Counted from the first letter of the stretch, positions 7,423-16,259 are shown. The stretch is DNA of 34,554 nucleotides from Noviherbaspirillum sp. Root189 (GCF_001428545.1 NZ_LMHZ01000035.1:1-34554); one strand, 5' to 3'. The notes: a model not told the origin generated them from the sequence alone. Numbers and translations: made by a program.

Positions 7423-8721
7423 TTATTCGCGCCTGCCGTGCAGGCGCGCTGTCACAAACATCCCTAAGCGCTCAATGCCTGTTCTGATTCGTTCGGGTTG
7501 TGAATTGCTGAATGCAAGGCGTACCTGATTGCGACCGTCTTCGCCCAGCGCGAAAAATGAAAGCGGCATGGTCAGCACCCCGTACTCGCTTGCACAAATC
7601 TCGGCCTCCTCGCGCCCGAACTCGAATGGCAGGCGCAGAGTCAGGAAAAAACCTCCGTCCGGCTGGTTCCACGAGACCACGTCTTCATATGCGGAAAATG
7701 CATATGCCAAGCTGTCGAGCATGGCATTGCGATTCGTGCGGTAATGTTGGATCACCGGAGCAATCAAGTCGCGCAGACTGCACGCTTGAGAAAGCAGGAT
7801 CGCGCCGGCGATGGCTTGGCCGATCTGGCTGGTATTGACCGTCACGAAGCTCTTAGCCTGGGACAAAGCGTCGAGCATACCGGCACCGGACTGCCCGCCC
7901 GGCATTTCGCCCTCTGGTACGACGGCGAAGCCTACACGCAGGCCGGGACAGATTGTCTTCGAGTAGGTACCGAGGTAGACCACGCAAGTCTTGGTATCCA
8001 ACGAGAACATGGTCGGCACCGACTTGCCGTTATACCTGAACATTCCGTAGGGATTGTCCTCAAGGATGACGATGCCGTTGCGTGCGCAAACCTCGATCAT
8101 CTGTAGACGTGCGTCGCGCGACAGCACAGTACCGGTTGGGTTATCGAAATCCGGCACGAGATAGAGCAGGCGTGGCCGTTTGCCTTCGTACCGCGCATTC
8201 CGGATCGCTTGTTCCAGCGCCTCGGCCGGCGGGGTGGAGTCGTCGACGACGAACGGCGCGATCGGGATTCCATTCAGGTCGGCAATACCAGTAATACCGA
8301 TGTAGGCTGGGCTACGTGAAAGGATGATGTCGTCCGGATGCCGGCACAAGCGGGTTACGCACAGGTTCATCGCTTCCTGGCATCCCGCGGTCACGACTAT
8401 CTGGGCGGGCTTGCACAAGATGCCTTCGTCGAGGGCAAGCTGGCGCGCTATCAGATCGCACATGATGCCGTTGGTGCGTCCATATTGCCCGATGAGATTG
8501 CGCGCCGTTTCGAGCCCAAGTCCATTCTGCGTTGCAAAATGCTCGACGAACAGGGGAAGACGGTTTATCCAGGCTTCGAGGTTAAAGAATTGTTCGGCCG
8601 GGCGCCCCGATGCGAACGAGATCGCGGACGGATAGTTCTGCGCAACTTCGTTGAGAAAATTCATCACGTCGAGTCGCGACGAACCGATGGTGCTGCCTGT
8701 TCTGGCGGAAGGTATGGTCAT
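7423..8721 (-). CDS. PLP-dependent aminotransferase, HpgT-like (fold type I)
   Basis: A 432-residue class I/II aminotransferase. PLP contacts are visible: Asn194 in DFDNPTG, Asp222 in ILEDNPYG, the Schiff-base Lys255 in YLGTYSK, and an Arg near the carboxylate site in LRVGFA. The N-terminal LDVMNFLNEVAQNYPSAISF resembles, from memory, the dihydroxy/hydroxyphenylglycine transaminase (HpgT) group and the aminotransferase half of MocR regulators; there is no DNA-binding domain. HpgT makes arylglycines from aryl-glyoxylates using Tyr as amino donor. The adjacent VOC gene, 27 bases upstream, resembles an HPPD-type enzyme, which would fit such a route, but the hydroxymandelate oxidase that should accompany them is not in this window. 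Substrate is therefore open. Confidence 0.85.
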   Translation of the reverse strand: MTIPSARTGSTIGSSRLDVMNFLNEVAQNYPSAISFASGRPAEQFFNLEAWINRLPLFVEHFATQNGLGLETARNLIGQYGRTNGIMCDLIARQLALDEGILCKPAQIVVTAGCQEAMNLCVTRLCRHPDDIILSRSPAYIGITGIADLNGIPIAPFVVDDSTPPAEALEQAIRNARYEGKRPRLLYLVPDFDNPTGTVLSRDARLQMIEVCARNGIVILEDNPYGMFRYNGKSVPTMFSLDTKTCVVYLGTYSKTICPGLRVGFAVVPEGEMPGGQSGAGMLDALSQAKSFVTVNTSQIGQAIAGAILLSQACSLRDLIAPVIQHYRTNRNAMLDSLAYAFSAYEDVVSWNQPDGGFFLTLRLPFEFGREEAEICASEYGVLTMPLSFFALGEDGRNQVRLAFSNSQPERIRTGIERLGMFVTARLHGRRE

Positions 8722-8748
8722 GTTTAAATGCCCTAGTTCGACTGGTCG

Positions 8749-9318
8749 CTAGTAGGTACCCTTCTTCTCCAGCTGCGAGAAGAGCTCCTGTACATTTTCC
8801 TGAAGAAACCCATGTTCACCGGTTCGCTCAATGAATTCGAAGCACATGCCCGAATTGTGATCGCGGCTCGAGAAGACTTGGCGCAAGCCTGCTCCCTTGA
8901 TCACATTTGTGTCGAACGACATGCCTTGCAACGCGAGATCTTCCGCCGTCATTTCGACGTCGTCGACGGCCAGCGCGATGTGGGCAAGCCCGGGCCCGAA
9001 GTTTTCGATCAGCCTGGAGACCTGTGACGCCGGTTCCGTCCCCTGGCACAGGACAAACTTGATCTGGTTGTGCTCCAGCTCCGCCGAAATCATGCCGGTA
9101 CGGTCTCCCTTGATGATGCGTCGCCGGACTAAGGTAAAACCGAGCACATGGGTAAACAAATGCACGGCCTGCTCAAGATCGTGAACCGCAAGGGCGATAT
9201 GGTCAATCTTGGTGTACCTACGTGCGGCACAGGTGGCCACATCGTTGACAGCATTGTCGACGGCCTCGGCAGCCGCCTTCTCTTTCGGGTTCTCTCTCAC
9301 GTCGTCTCCACTCTCCAT
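8749..9318 (-). CDS. Half-size HPPD/hydroxymandelate synthase-like VOC protein
   Basis: A vicinal-oxygen-chelate protein of 189 residues from the ATG at 9318 (203 if a GTG at 9360 is used). Two beta-alpha-beta repeats supply a likely metal triad: His40 in KIDHIALAV, His113 in GLAHIALAV and Glu161 in CFEFIER. The tail HGFLQENVQELFSQLEKK resembles the C-terminal gating region of 4-hydroxyphenylpyruvate dioxygenase (GFGxGNFxALFExIE). HPPD and hydroxymandelate synthase are about 350 residues with two VOC halves; only the metal-bearing half is present here. The lead segment (residues 1-35) is acidic, lacks structure and is not a VOC half. It lies between the transferase and aminotransferase genes. 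Function may be oxidation of a 2-oxo acid, or another VOC reaction such as epimerisation. Confidence 0.75.
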   Translation of the reverse strand: MESGDDVRENPKEKAAAEAVDNAVNDVATCAARRYTKIDHIALAVHDLEQAVHLFTHVLGFTLVRRRIIKGDRTGMISAELEHNQIKFVLCQGTEPASQVSRLIENFGPGLAHIALAVDDVEMTAEDLALQGMSFDTNVIKGAGLRQVFSSRDHNSGMCFEFIERTGEHGFLQENVQELFSQLEKKGTY

Positions 9319-9384
9319 GAATTCCGGATACCAGGCACCCGGTTCGCTGCCGCTTTGCACATCGCCACACCCGCTGAAACAGTC

Positions 9385-10125
9385 TTATGGAACGCCACGG
9401 TGAAAAGCAATGCGAGCCGGCGGCCCCTCGTAAACCAATGCCGCCGCATAGTTAGCAGCGCCCTCCCCGATCTTGTCCAGCACAGCAAATTGCCAGTCAC
9501 ACTGGCCGGCCATAGACCGTTCCGCCCGTATGAGGCGGGCTCGGCCCGGTCGGATGTCAATTGAAAAATCTTTAAGCTCGCATGTGATCCCGAGCCCAAG
9601 TGCCTTGACGAACGCTTCCTTGCGAACCCAGCAGCGAAAGAAGGCGTCCGGCTGCAGGGATGACGGCAAGGCTTTGATCGCCGCCTGTTCGTCCTCGCTG
9701 AAGATGCGTGCAATATCGTCTAGATCGGCCATATTTCGTTCCACCATTTCGATGTCGACGCCGATACGCCGGCCGCACGTCAGTGCGACCAGCGCAAGTG
9801 CGCCGGAATGGGACAGGTTGAATTGCCAGTTGCGGTTCATCGCATAGTCCAGTTCCGGTTTCCCTCTATCGGTATAGCGAAACATCACCAGTGAAGGGGG
9901 AAGATTAAGCACATTGCCGAGCAGCATGCGCAAAACTGCACGCGCGACGATATAGCGGTTGCGATGTACCTCGAACCTGAATTGTCGCGCATGCGTGCGC
10001 TCATCCTCATGAAGGACGCCCGCTAGCCGGGCAACCGTCTCGGCTTCACGATCGAGCGCGAACTCCCACACCTGGATGACCTCGTCCAATGCTCCCACTG
10101 CAGTCTGTCCTTCCTGTCTCTTCAT
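9385..10125 (-). CDS. Sfp-type 4'-phosphopantetheinyl transferase
   Basis: A 246-residue cytosolic enzyme that moves the 4'-phosphopantetheine arm of CoA onto the conserved Ser of carrier domains, turning the synthetases on. Motifs in order: RGKPEL near residue 87, FNLSHSG at 102-108, the Mg-binding GVDIE at 122-126 (Asp124, Glu126), and WVRKEAFVKALG from 166 with the catalytic Lys169-Glu170. Length is normal for the Sfp group. It heads the leftward unit and faces the CmlA-like pair across a 446-base gap. Its presence inside the cluster supports a self-contained NRPS pathway. The start is uncertain: GGAG lies very close to the ATG at 10125. Confidence 0.95.
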   Translation of the reverse strand: MKRQEGQTAVGALDEVIQVWEFALDREAETVARLAGVLHEDERTHARQFRFEVHRNRYIVARAVLRMLLGNVLNLPPSLVMFRYTDRGKPELDYAMNRNWQFNLSHSGALALVALTCGRRIGVDIEMVERNMADLDDIARIFSEDEQAAIKALPSSLQPDAFFRCWVRKEAFVKALGLGITCELKDFSIDIRPGRARLIRAERSMAGQCDWQFAVLDKIGEGAANYAAALVYEGPPARIAFHRGVP

Positions 10126-10571
10126 ACTCCGACATTAAGAAATCGTCACGGCATCCCGTTAGCCTGTCGTAACACCCCGAGTTCCGTCAGCAGTAAAGGC
10201 GTGTCGATTTTCCGCAAGAGGCATTCTTCTGCAGATTACGTGCCACATCCCGACTCGTACCTAAAAACCTGAAAAATAAGGGTCTTTTGGCTAAAGAAGG
10301 ATCCCGCGGCTACGCGCCAAGGGCGGAATTTCGGACGGATCGTGACCCGATTCCGAAAAACGTAACTTGCTACCGCACTGCAACCGCTCCACCCTGGCCA
10401 TGTGCACGCCACATCCAAAAGCCTGCTAGCGGCACTCTGTGTCGGCCTGTCGGCGGGCGGCCTTCTCCGCCAGCTCAATTCTGAGCAAGGCACGCTTCAT
10501 GCATGGGCTTTGCGATTCTTTTAGCCCGGGGCAGATGCGGTCGCGGAAGCAAGGACTACCAAGGAGAACGA
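10126..10571. promoter_or_regulatory. Divergent intergenic region between PPTase and CmlA-like genes
   Basis: This 446-base gap separates the leftward transferase-VOC-aminotransferase-AspH unit from the rightward hydroxylase pair, so promoters for both must lie in or near it. A locally AT-rich segment at about 10259-10290 (CTAAAAACCTGAAAAATAAG) stands out in GC-rich surroundings. I cannot name a specific -35/-10 pair or operator with confidence. No gene is supported in it. Confidence 0.4.
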
Positions 10572-12182
10572 ATGAAATACCTGAAGAAGAACGTCGCATT
10601 TGAACCGCTCATTTGCCGGTGGTATGCCTGGCCCTTCCTCGTATCGCCGGCCACGTTTGCGATGGTCGCAAAAAACCGTATGATCCCACTGCTCGAATCG
10701 TTCATCGAGGACCCGGACTTTCACAGGGAATCGGCCAAGGATCCGGCCTTGCTCGGGGGTACCTTCATTGATTTCCCCGGCGATGTGCGCCTGGCCGAGG
10801 CGCTTCTGGACAAGCTGAAAGACGATCTGCATGAACAACTCGCCTTCGCCGATGCGCTGGTCCTGGCCAACGATTTGCTGATCCGTGACGGCAACGGCGG
10901 CACCCTGGAAAACCTGTACGAGAAGATGCCAAAGCCGTTGCGCGGCGCGGTGGAACTCGGTTATGACCTCAACAACAATCCATCATTGCGGGTGTTCGAA
11001 TCGCTGCTGTATGCCAGTTCGCTTTACAAACCTGCGCTGCAATCGGTTTTTCTGCGTCTTGTCACCTCCGAGGCACGCCCCTTCGTGCTGACGACGCCGC
11101 TAATCGATGCATCGGGCGGCCTGCTCATCAACGCAGCGTTTTCCGACGGCATCTACGATACGCTGGCAAGGTCGCGAGAACAGGGATTGAACGAGGACGA
11201 ATACCTCGCGCTCAAAACCGAGCTTTCCGGCCGGGCGGAAGGGGTCGAGCGCTTGGACGACTACTTCACCGACGAGGCGCCGCCGCGCCGGTATGAGCGG
11301 TACGACGGCGACGGTATGCGCGTACGCTATTTCGGCCACGCGACGCTCCTGATCGACGACGGCGTTACCACGATTATGAGCGACCCCAGTGTGGGTTACG
11401 AGGGAACCGCCGCTCTCGACTATTACAGCTTCTCGGACCTTCCCGATCGTATCGACTACATCCTGATCACCCACAACCACCAAGACCACGTTCTGTTCGA
11501 AGTCCTGCTGCAACTGCGCCACAAGATCGGCACGATCGTCGTTCCGAAGTGCCACGGCGGTTTCGTGCAGGACCCTTCGCTGAAACTGTTACTCGAAAAG
11601 GCTGGTTTCACGTCAGTGGTGGAACTGGACGATCTTGAAGTACTGCCAGTCCCGGGCGGCGCCATCACCGGCCTGCCATTTCTCGGCGAGCATTGCGACC
11701 TCCATATCCGGACTAAGCTTGGATACCAGGTCGAACTGCGCGGGCAACGGGCAATGTGCCTCGCCGATTCGAATAACCTCGACCCGGTGATGTACGAACG
11801 TCTTTCCAGGCTGCTGCCAAATCCGGATCTCATCTTCATTGGCATGGAATGCACCGGCGGTCCGATGTCCTGGCTGTACGGCGACCTGCTGCCGCGCCGG
11901 CTGCGCCGGGAGCACGACCAATCGCGGCGGCTGAACGGTTCCAATTTCGAAAAGGCAAGCAGGATTGTAGATCAGTTCAAACCGTCTGGCGTATTCGTGT
12001 ACGCAATGGGTGCGGAGCCATGGTTCACCCACATCACCAGCATCCTCTACAACGAGCAGTCGCCACCCATCGTTGAGTCAAACAAGCTGATCGAGCATTG
12101 CCGGGGCCGCGACGTGGTGGCCGAGCGCTTGTTCGGCAAGCGCGAGATCGTCGTTGCCGACCACCGCTTGCGCTTCACCTGA
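10572..12182 (+). CDS. CmlA-type diiron beta-hydroxylase, copy 1
   Basis: A 536-residue protein matching CmlA (532 residues), the chloramphenicol-pathway monooxygenase that beta-hydroxylates an amino acid bound to a carrier protein. An N-terminal domain of about 250 residues is followed by a metallo-beta-lactamase fold. Ligand motifs: His301-Asn-His303-Gln-Asp305-His306, Glu373 in FLGEHCDL and Asp399 in LADSNN. These sit four residues before CmlA His305/His307/Asp309/His310, Glu377 and Asp403, as I recall them. The Glu in the GEH motif is the mark of the diiron oxygenase against hydrolytic lactamases. AGGAGA (10562-10567) sets the ATG at 10572. It is 45 bases ahead of a paralogue. The target is probably a residue loaded by one of the A domains; relatives act on p-aminoPhe, Tyr and Leu. 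Confidence 0.88.
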   Translation: MKYLKKNVAFEPLICRWYAWPFLVSPATFAMVAKNRMIPLLESFIEDPDFHRESAKDPALLGGTFIDFPGDVRLAEALLDKLKDDLHEQLAFADALVLANDLLIRDGNGGTLENLYEKMPKPLRGAVELGYDLNNNPSLRVFESLLYASSLYKPALQSVFLRLVTSEARPFVLTTPLIDASGGLLINAAFSDGIYDTLARSREQGLNEDEYLALKTELSGRAEGVERLDDYFTDEAPPRRYERYDGDGMRVRYFGHATLLIDDGVTTIMSDPSVGYEGTAALDYYSFSDLPDRIDYILITHNHQDHVLFEVLLQLRHKIGTIVVPKCHGGFVQDPSLKLLLEKAGFTSVVELDDLEVLPVPGGAITGLPFLGEHCDLHIRTKLGYQVELRGQRAMCLADSNNLDPVMYERLSRLLPNPDLIFIGMECTGGPMSWLYGDLLPRRLRREHDQSRRLNGSNFEKASRIVDQFKPSGVFVYAMGAEPWFTHITSILYNEQSPPIVESNKLIEHCRGRDVVAERLFGKREIVVADHRLRFT

Positions 12183-12227
12183 GCACGGCGCCAGTCGGCG
12201 CTTCGTTTCCCTAGCCAGAGAGAAAGC

Positions 12228-13862
12228 ATGGAATCCCTATTCAGCCTGAAGAAGAGCACGGTGGTCGAACCTCTGGTCAACCGCTGGAGTGCCTATTCGC
12301 AATGCATTTCCCCGTTGACCGCCAGCCTGTACGCAAACCACTACCAGGTGCCGAATCTGCGTCAGTACTTGCAATCGCCGGAATTGGCGGTAGAGGCATG
12401 CAAGAACCCAAAGTACCGCGCGGGGCGCTTTGTCAACATCCCAGTTGAGCGGGCAAAGGAAGCCGAGGCCTTTCTCGCCCAGTCGGAGAAAGAGTATGCG
12501 GACAGCATCCGTATGGCGCAGGAAACGCTCAGGTTCCAGGCACAACTGACCGCGGCTGCGAGTACGGGGCTGCCACTTGCACCATTCTATACACGGGTGC
12601 CGGATGAACTTCGCGGCTATGTCGAACTGATCTACGACTACTTCACGCGACCCGGCATACGCGTCATCGAGCCGCTCCTGTACGAAAGCAGACATTACAA
12701 GCCGCACCTGCAGTCATTCCGTTTGTTTTCCCTGAAAAGCGACAGGTCGCGCGATTTCATATTCAGCACACCGCGGTTGCCCAATACGGACGAAATCGAC
12801 TGGCAGGTGCGCTTCGATGATCCGAAAGTGGATGCGCTGTTTGCGCTGGATACCAATCCGCAGCCGCTGGGCGCCATCCGCGAATTGCTTGGAGTGCCTG
12901 CCTCTTCCGACGCACTGCTCCATACGCTGTTTGCGGAAACGCCCGCGCTGGAGCCACGCCGGCATGGAGCTGACCATATTCGCGTACAGCACTTTGGCCA
13001 CGCCTGCGTGCTGATCGAATGGAATGGCACGAGCATTCTCGTCGATCCCTGTTTCGGCCCAACGCCAACCGACGAGGTGGGAAAACGCCTGTCCTACGAT
13101 GATTTACCGGCACATATCGATTACGCGCTGATCACGCACAATCATCATGATCACTTCTCCCTGGAAACCCTGCTGCGTATTCGCCACCGGTTGGGCTGCC
13201 TGGTGGTCCCGCGCGCGAACGGTTTGCATTACGGCGACATTTCGCTCAAGCTTCTTTCCCGAAAGCTGGGTTTCAGAAACGTCGTGGAGCTGGATACCCT
13301 TGATTCTCTGCCGCTATTGGGTGGAAGGATCGTGGCGGTCCCTTTCCTCGGCGAACACTCGGACCTGCCACACGCGAAGACTGCGTTCGTCATCGAAATC
13401 GGCAAGCAAAGAATGCTGTTTGCTGCAGATTCAGACTGCCTTGATCCGCGTCAGTACGAGCATCTTGCACGCATCCTCGGACCGGTACAGACCGTCTTCC
13501 TGGGTCTTGAATGCGTCGGCGCGCCGATGTCCTGGAGCTGTGGTGCTTTCTTCCCGATCAAGCCGACGATGCAGCAGGATCAGACACGTCGCCAGCACGG
13601 TTCGGACTCAGAGCGTGGAATGCGAATGCTGCGTGCGCTCGGCGCCAGACGTCTCTATGTCTATGCGATGGGTCTGGAACCCTGGTACGAATGGCTGCTT
13701 GGCTTGGCGTACACGGAAGACGCCCAGCAGATCAAGGAAATGAAAAAAATCCTGGTAGACGCCCGGAATGCCGGACTCGCGGACGCGCGTCTGCTTACCG
13801 CCAAGACCACCATCGTTATCGACGACGTACATCAGGAAGAAGCCGAGCACGCGGTGAGCTAG
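12228..13862 (+). CDS. CmlA-type diiron beta-hydroxylase, copy 2
   Basis: A 544-residue paralogue of the preceding gene with the same two-domain layout. Metal motifs: His304-Asn-His306-His-Asp308-His309, Glu376 in FLGEHSDL, and Asp401 in AADSDC. The C-terminal signature YVYAMGLEPWYEW corresponds to FVYAMGAEPWFTH in copy 1. AGAGAGAAAG precedes the ATG. The two proteins share order and motifs but differ widely in the N-terminal domain, which in CmlA contacts the synthetase, so they may serve different modules. Transcription is with copy 1, and the gene ends facing the SnoaL-like gene from the opposite strand. All visible ligands are kept, so both copies look active. Confidence 0.88.
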   Translation: MESLFSLKKSTVVEPLVNRWSAYSQCISPLTASLYANHYQVPNLRQYLQSPELAVEACKNPKYRAGRFVNIPVERAKEAEAFLAQSEKEYADSIRMAQETLRFQAQLTAAASTGLPLAPFYTRVPDELRGYVELIYDYFTRPGIRVIEPLLYESRHYKPHLQSFRLFSLKSDRSRDFIFSTPRLPNTDEIDWQVRFDDPKVDALFALDTNPQPLGAIRELLGVPASSDALLHTLFAETPALEPRRHGADHIRVQHFGHACVLIEWNGTSILVDPCFGPTPTDEVGKRLSYDDLPAHIDYALITHNHHDHFSLETLLRIRHRLGCLVVPRANGLHYGDISLKLLSRKLGFRNVVELDTLDSLPLLGGRIVAVPFLGEHSDLPHAKTAFVIEIGKQRMLFAADSDCLDPRQYEHLARILGPVQTVFLGLECVGAPMSWSCGAFFPIKPTMQQDQTRRQHGSDSERGMRMLRALGARRLYVYAMGLEPWYEWLLGLAYTEDAQQIKEMKKILVDARNAGLADARLLTAKTTIVIDDVHQEEAEHAVS

Positions 13863-14023
13863 CGTAGCACCACCCTACCTAAGGTCTCAATCGACAGTTC
13901 CTTTTGCAGCGCGCGCAAACTTTATCCACATAACAGATCATCCGACACGATAGCAGCCCTGCGGCATATCTCTGCGCTTGGCGGCTATTCTTGACTGAGC
14001 GGCCTGAACGAATAACGTCTCAC

Positions 14024-14386
14024 CTAGACGGCAGGAACGCTGAAAAATGTCTCGCGACGAATGATTTTTTCGTCCTGAAACAAGTAGACATCGCAGAAGC
14101 GGACATTGAGGTCCCTGCCGCCCTTGTCCACACCGCTGAAGGCGCCGGTCACGCAAATCGAAGGGGCCTCCGGATCGCACAACAGCGTGTTGATCGTATG
14201 ACGTCCGCTCTTGACGATGCGCGTGCGCTCGTAGAAAACGTGCAACTGCTCCAGGCCTTGAATGTCCTCATAGCCGGGCCGGCGGTACTCGATGCGCGGA
14301 TGGAAATAGGCATCGAGCGCGGTCCAGTCGGACGCGTCGATGCTGTTGAACATGCACAGCACGAAGTGTTCCAGCTTATCTCTCAT
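14024..14386 (-). CDS. SnoaL/NTF2-like protein
   Basis: A small protein of 120 residues with the NTF2/SnoaL cone-fold pattern: an N-terminal helix (MRDKLEHFVLCMFNSIDASD), WTALDAYFHPRIEYRRPGYED, then alternating strands ending FCDVYLFQDEKIIRRETFF. I chose the ATG at 14386 because CGGAGGGACGG stands just upstream; longer in-frame starts run into the preceding gene. The family holds cyclases, isomerases, hydratases and proteins with no catalytic role, and nothing here fixes the reaction. It is the last gene of the leftward NRPS-ABC-carbamoyltransferase unit, 109 bases after the carbamoyltransferase, so a tailoring step on the peptide is the plausible inference. Confidence 0.75.
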   Translation of the reverse strand: MRDKLEHFVLCMFNSIDASDWTALDAYFHPRIEYRRPGYEDIQGLEQLHVFYERTRIVKSGRHTINTLLCDPEAPSICVTGAFSGVDKGGRDLNVRFCDVYLFQDEKIIRRETFFSVPAV

Positions 14387-14495
14387 ATCCGTCCCTCCGG
14401 TATGGTGACAATGTCGTCCCGGCTCGCGTGACTCGTCCCGCGCTGCGGGGTTCGTGCATCCGCGACCCGCCATCTGGGGCGCGGCATCCTTCACG

Positions 14496-16184
14496 CTAGG
14501 CGCTTCTCTCATAGAGAATGCCATCGCTGTACACATGGTCAACGCCACCCCAGCGCATTGCGCTGCCCACGTCCGGGAAGAACCCTGAGCCGTTCAGGTT
14601 CGCACTAGTATTGCAAAGCAGCGGTACCCCGGTGAGCTTGTGGTACTCACTCAGTAGACGGTAGATCGTTTCGTTCTCATCCACGTTGACAGTTTGCAGG
14701 CGCGCGGTGTCGTCCAGATGGCAGATCGCGGGAATCCGGCTGCGCCATTCAGGCTTCACCATGTGGTCGAACAGCATGTGCGGATCGTGCGTGCCAGGGC
14801 TGAAAATTTCAGGCGCATGTTCCTCCATGCAGATGGGTGCGACCGGGCGAAAATCTTCGCGCTTCTTTATCCGGTTCAGCAGGGTCTTCATATCCGGGTT
14901 TGTCGCCGGCGCAAGGATGCTGCGGTTGCCGAGCGCGCGCGGTCCCAGCTCCGCCGCGCCGTTAAGGAAGACGACCGGGCAACCCTTTGACGCAAACAGC
15001 GACGCCAGCTCGGCAACGTCGCAGGGCCGCTGGCGCCAGCCTGGCTCCGGCTCGCCGACGCGTACCATGGGCCCGCTGTAGACCGACCAGTCGAGCGCCA
15101 TGCGCCCGTCCACCGTCATCATCTCGGCGCAGGCTGCCCCGATTGCGCTGCCACAGTCGTTGGGGAACGGCGGCACATAGGTCGCGCGAAACATCCCGCT
15201 CTGGCGGATCGCGCTGTTCCATTTGATATTCAGGGCCGAACCGCCGGTGAAGCAAAAATTCTGCGGCAGCAGGCCGTCTTTACGGATTTTTGTCCGTAAG
15301 CTCGATACAAGCAGTTCCTGTAGATAGGTGTGCAGACTCAGCAGCACGTCGGCATCGGAATAGTCGCGGCCGGCGATCTCGGCCTTTATCGCGCGCATGA
15401 AACGGTGCTCGAAGGTGTTGGCGACCTCGAACTCCCGTTCATAAATTATTGGAAGTTGCGCCACCAACTCCTCCCGAACCTTACCTAGCGCGATATACGA
15501 CATGAGCTTGCCGGCAATCGAATACCCGCCGAAGTAGCCTTCGTAATCACGTTTTTCCCTTTCCTCGGCAAGTTGTTCCTCGGTCCGCTTGTACGGTCCG
15601 AAGTAGTGGCCCATGATCGAATAGATGGTGCCGAGGAGGCAGAACAGCCTTCCCTTGTTCAGGATGCGTTTTTCGACCGGATCGACGTGGTAGAGCCTTG
15701 GGTACTGCCCACCGTCCCAGGCAAGCACATATGCGCTCTCCCCGGCGGCCGCGAATGGACTGGTGCAATAAGCGGAGAGGAGGTGGCCGGTAACGTGCAT
15801 GTAGCTGGCGTAGTGATAGCGTTTGCCGTCCAGCGGCAGCGCAGACGCGAACGAGTTGCGCGCCAGGACGTCTTCCTTGATCGAGACTTCGTTGTACGAC
15901 GCCACCTTCAACGACACATCCTCGCCGCCGCTGGACTGGATGAGGACCGACTCACCGCGCCAGTAAGAGTCTTTCCCGTGCCAGCCGTCCAGCACATAGC
16001 GATCGATGTCAGATGGCTTCAGTCCGTAAAGGTCGAGAATCTCGACCAGCGTGGAAAGGTCGCCGATCTCACTGTAGCGCTTATTGTTGTTCAGTTTTTC
16101 GACTTCGACGCAGAACAGCAGTTTCCCGTTCCTAATCACGGCTACTGACGCGTCGTGCGTGAGCTTGATTCCGCAGATAATCAT
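14496..16184 (-). CDS. NodU/CmcH-type O-carbamoyltransferase
   Basis: A 562-residue cytosolic enzyme of the NodU/CmcH family, which moves a carbamoyl group from carbamoyl phosphate, through an adenylate, to a hydroxyl group. The N-terminal Kae1-like domain opens MIICGIKLTHDASVAVI and carries the metal motif His130-xxx-His134 in MHVTGHLLSAY with Asp157 in AWDGG. FTGGSALN and PFPNDCGSAIGAA follow. The C-terminal part has ELGPRALGNRSILA, REDFRPVAP and the closing LLCNTSANLNGSGFF. Length is normal. GGGGAC lies upstream of the ATG. It comes after the exporter in the NRPS unit, so the acceptor is probably a hydroxyl of the peptide, perhaps one made by the hydroxylases in this cluster; that is inference. 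Confidence 0.93.
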   Translation of the reverse strand: MIICGIKLTHDASVAVIRNGKLLFCVEVEKLNNNKRYSEIGDLSTLVEILDLYGLKPSDIDRYVLDGWHGKDSYWRGESVLIQSSGGEDVSLKVASYNEVSIKEDVLARNSFASALPLDGKRYHYASYMHVTGHLLSAYCTSPFAAAGESAYVLAWDGGQYPRLYHVDPVEKRILNKGRLFCLLGTIYSIMGHYFGPYKRTEEQLAEEREKRDYEGYFGGYSIAGKLMSYIALGKVREELVAQLPIIYEREFEVANTFEHRFMRAIKAEIAGRDYSDADVLLSLHTYLQELLVSSLRTKIRKDGLLPQNFCFTGGSALNIKWNSAIRQSGMFRATYVPPFPNDCGSAIGAACAEMMTVDGRMALDWSVYSGPMVRVGEPEPGWRQRPCDVAELASLFASKGCPVVFLNGAAELGPRALGNRSILAPATNPDMKTLLNRIKKREDFRPVAPICMEEHAPEIFSPGTHDPHMLFDHMVKPEWRSRIPAICHLDDTARLQTVNVDENETIYRLLSEYHKLTGVPLLCNTSANLNGSGFFPDVGSAMRWGGVDHVYSDGILYERSA

Positions 16185-16259
16185 GTTTGTCCCCGTATAA
16201 CTGTTTTCCTGAATATTCGTGTTCGGTCGATCGCCAGTTTAAACGCACTGCCAGCTTCG

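Noticed and set aside
10572-13862. Metallo-beta-lactamase or antibiotic resistance genes
   Set aside because: The fold is metallo-beta-lactamase-like, but length, the large N-terminal domain and the Glu in GEHxDL fit CmlA-type diiron oxygenases rather than hydrolases.
13863-14023. Hairpin terminator between the convergent CmlA-like and SnoaL-like genes
   Set aside because: TAGCAGCC and GGCGGCTA can pair only imperfectly, with a loop over 20 bases and no T-run, too weak to call.
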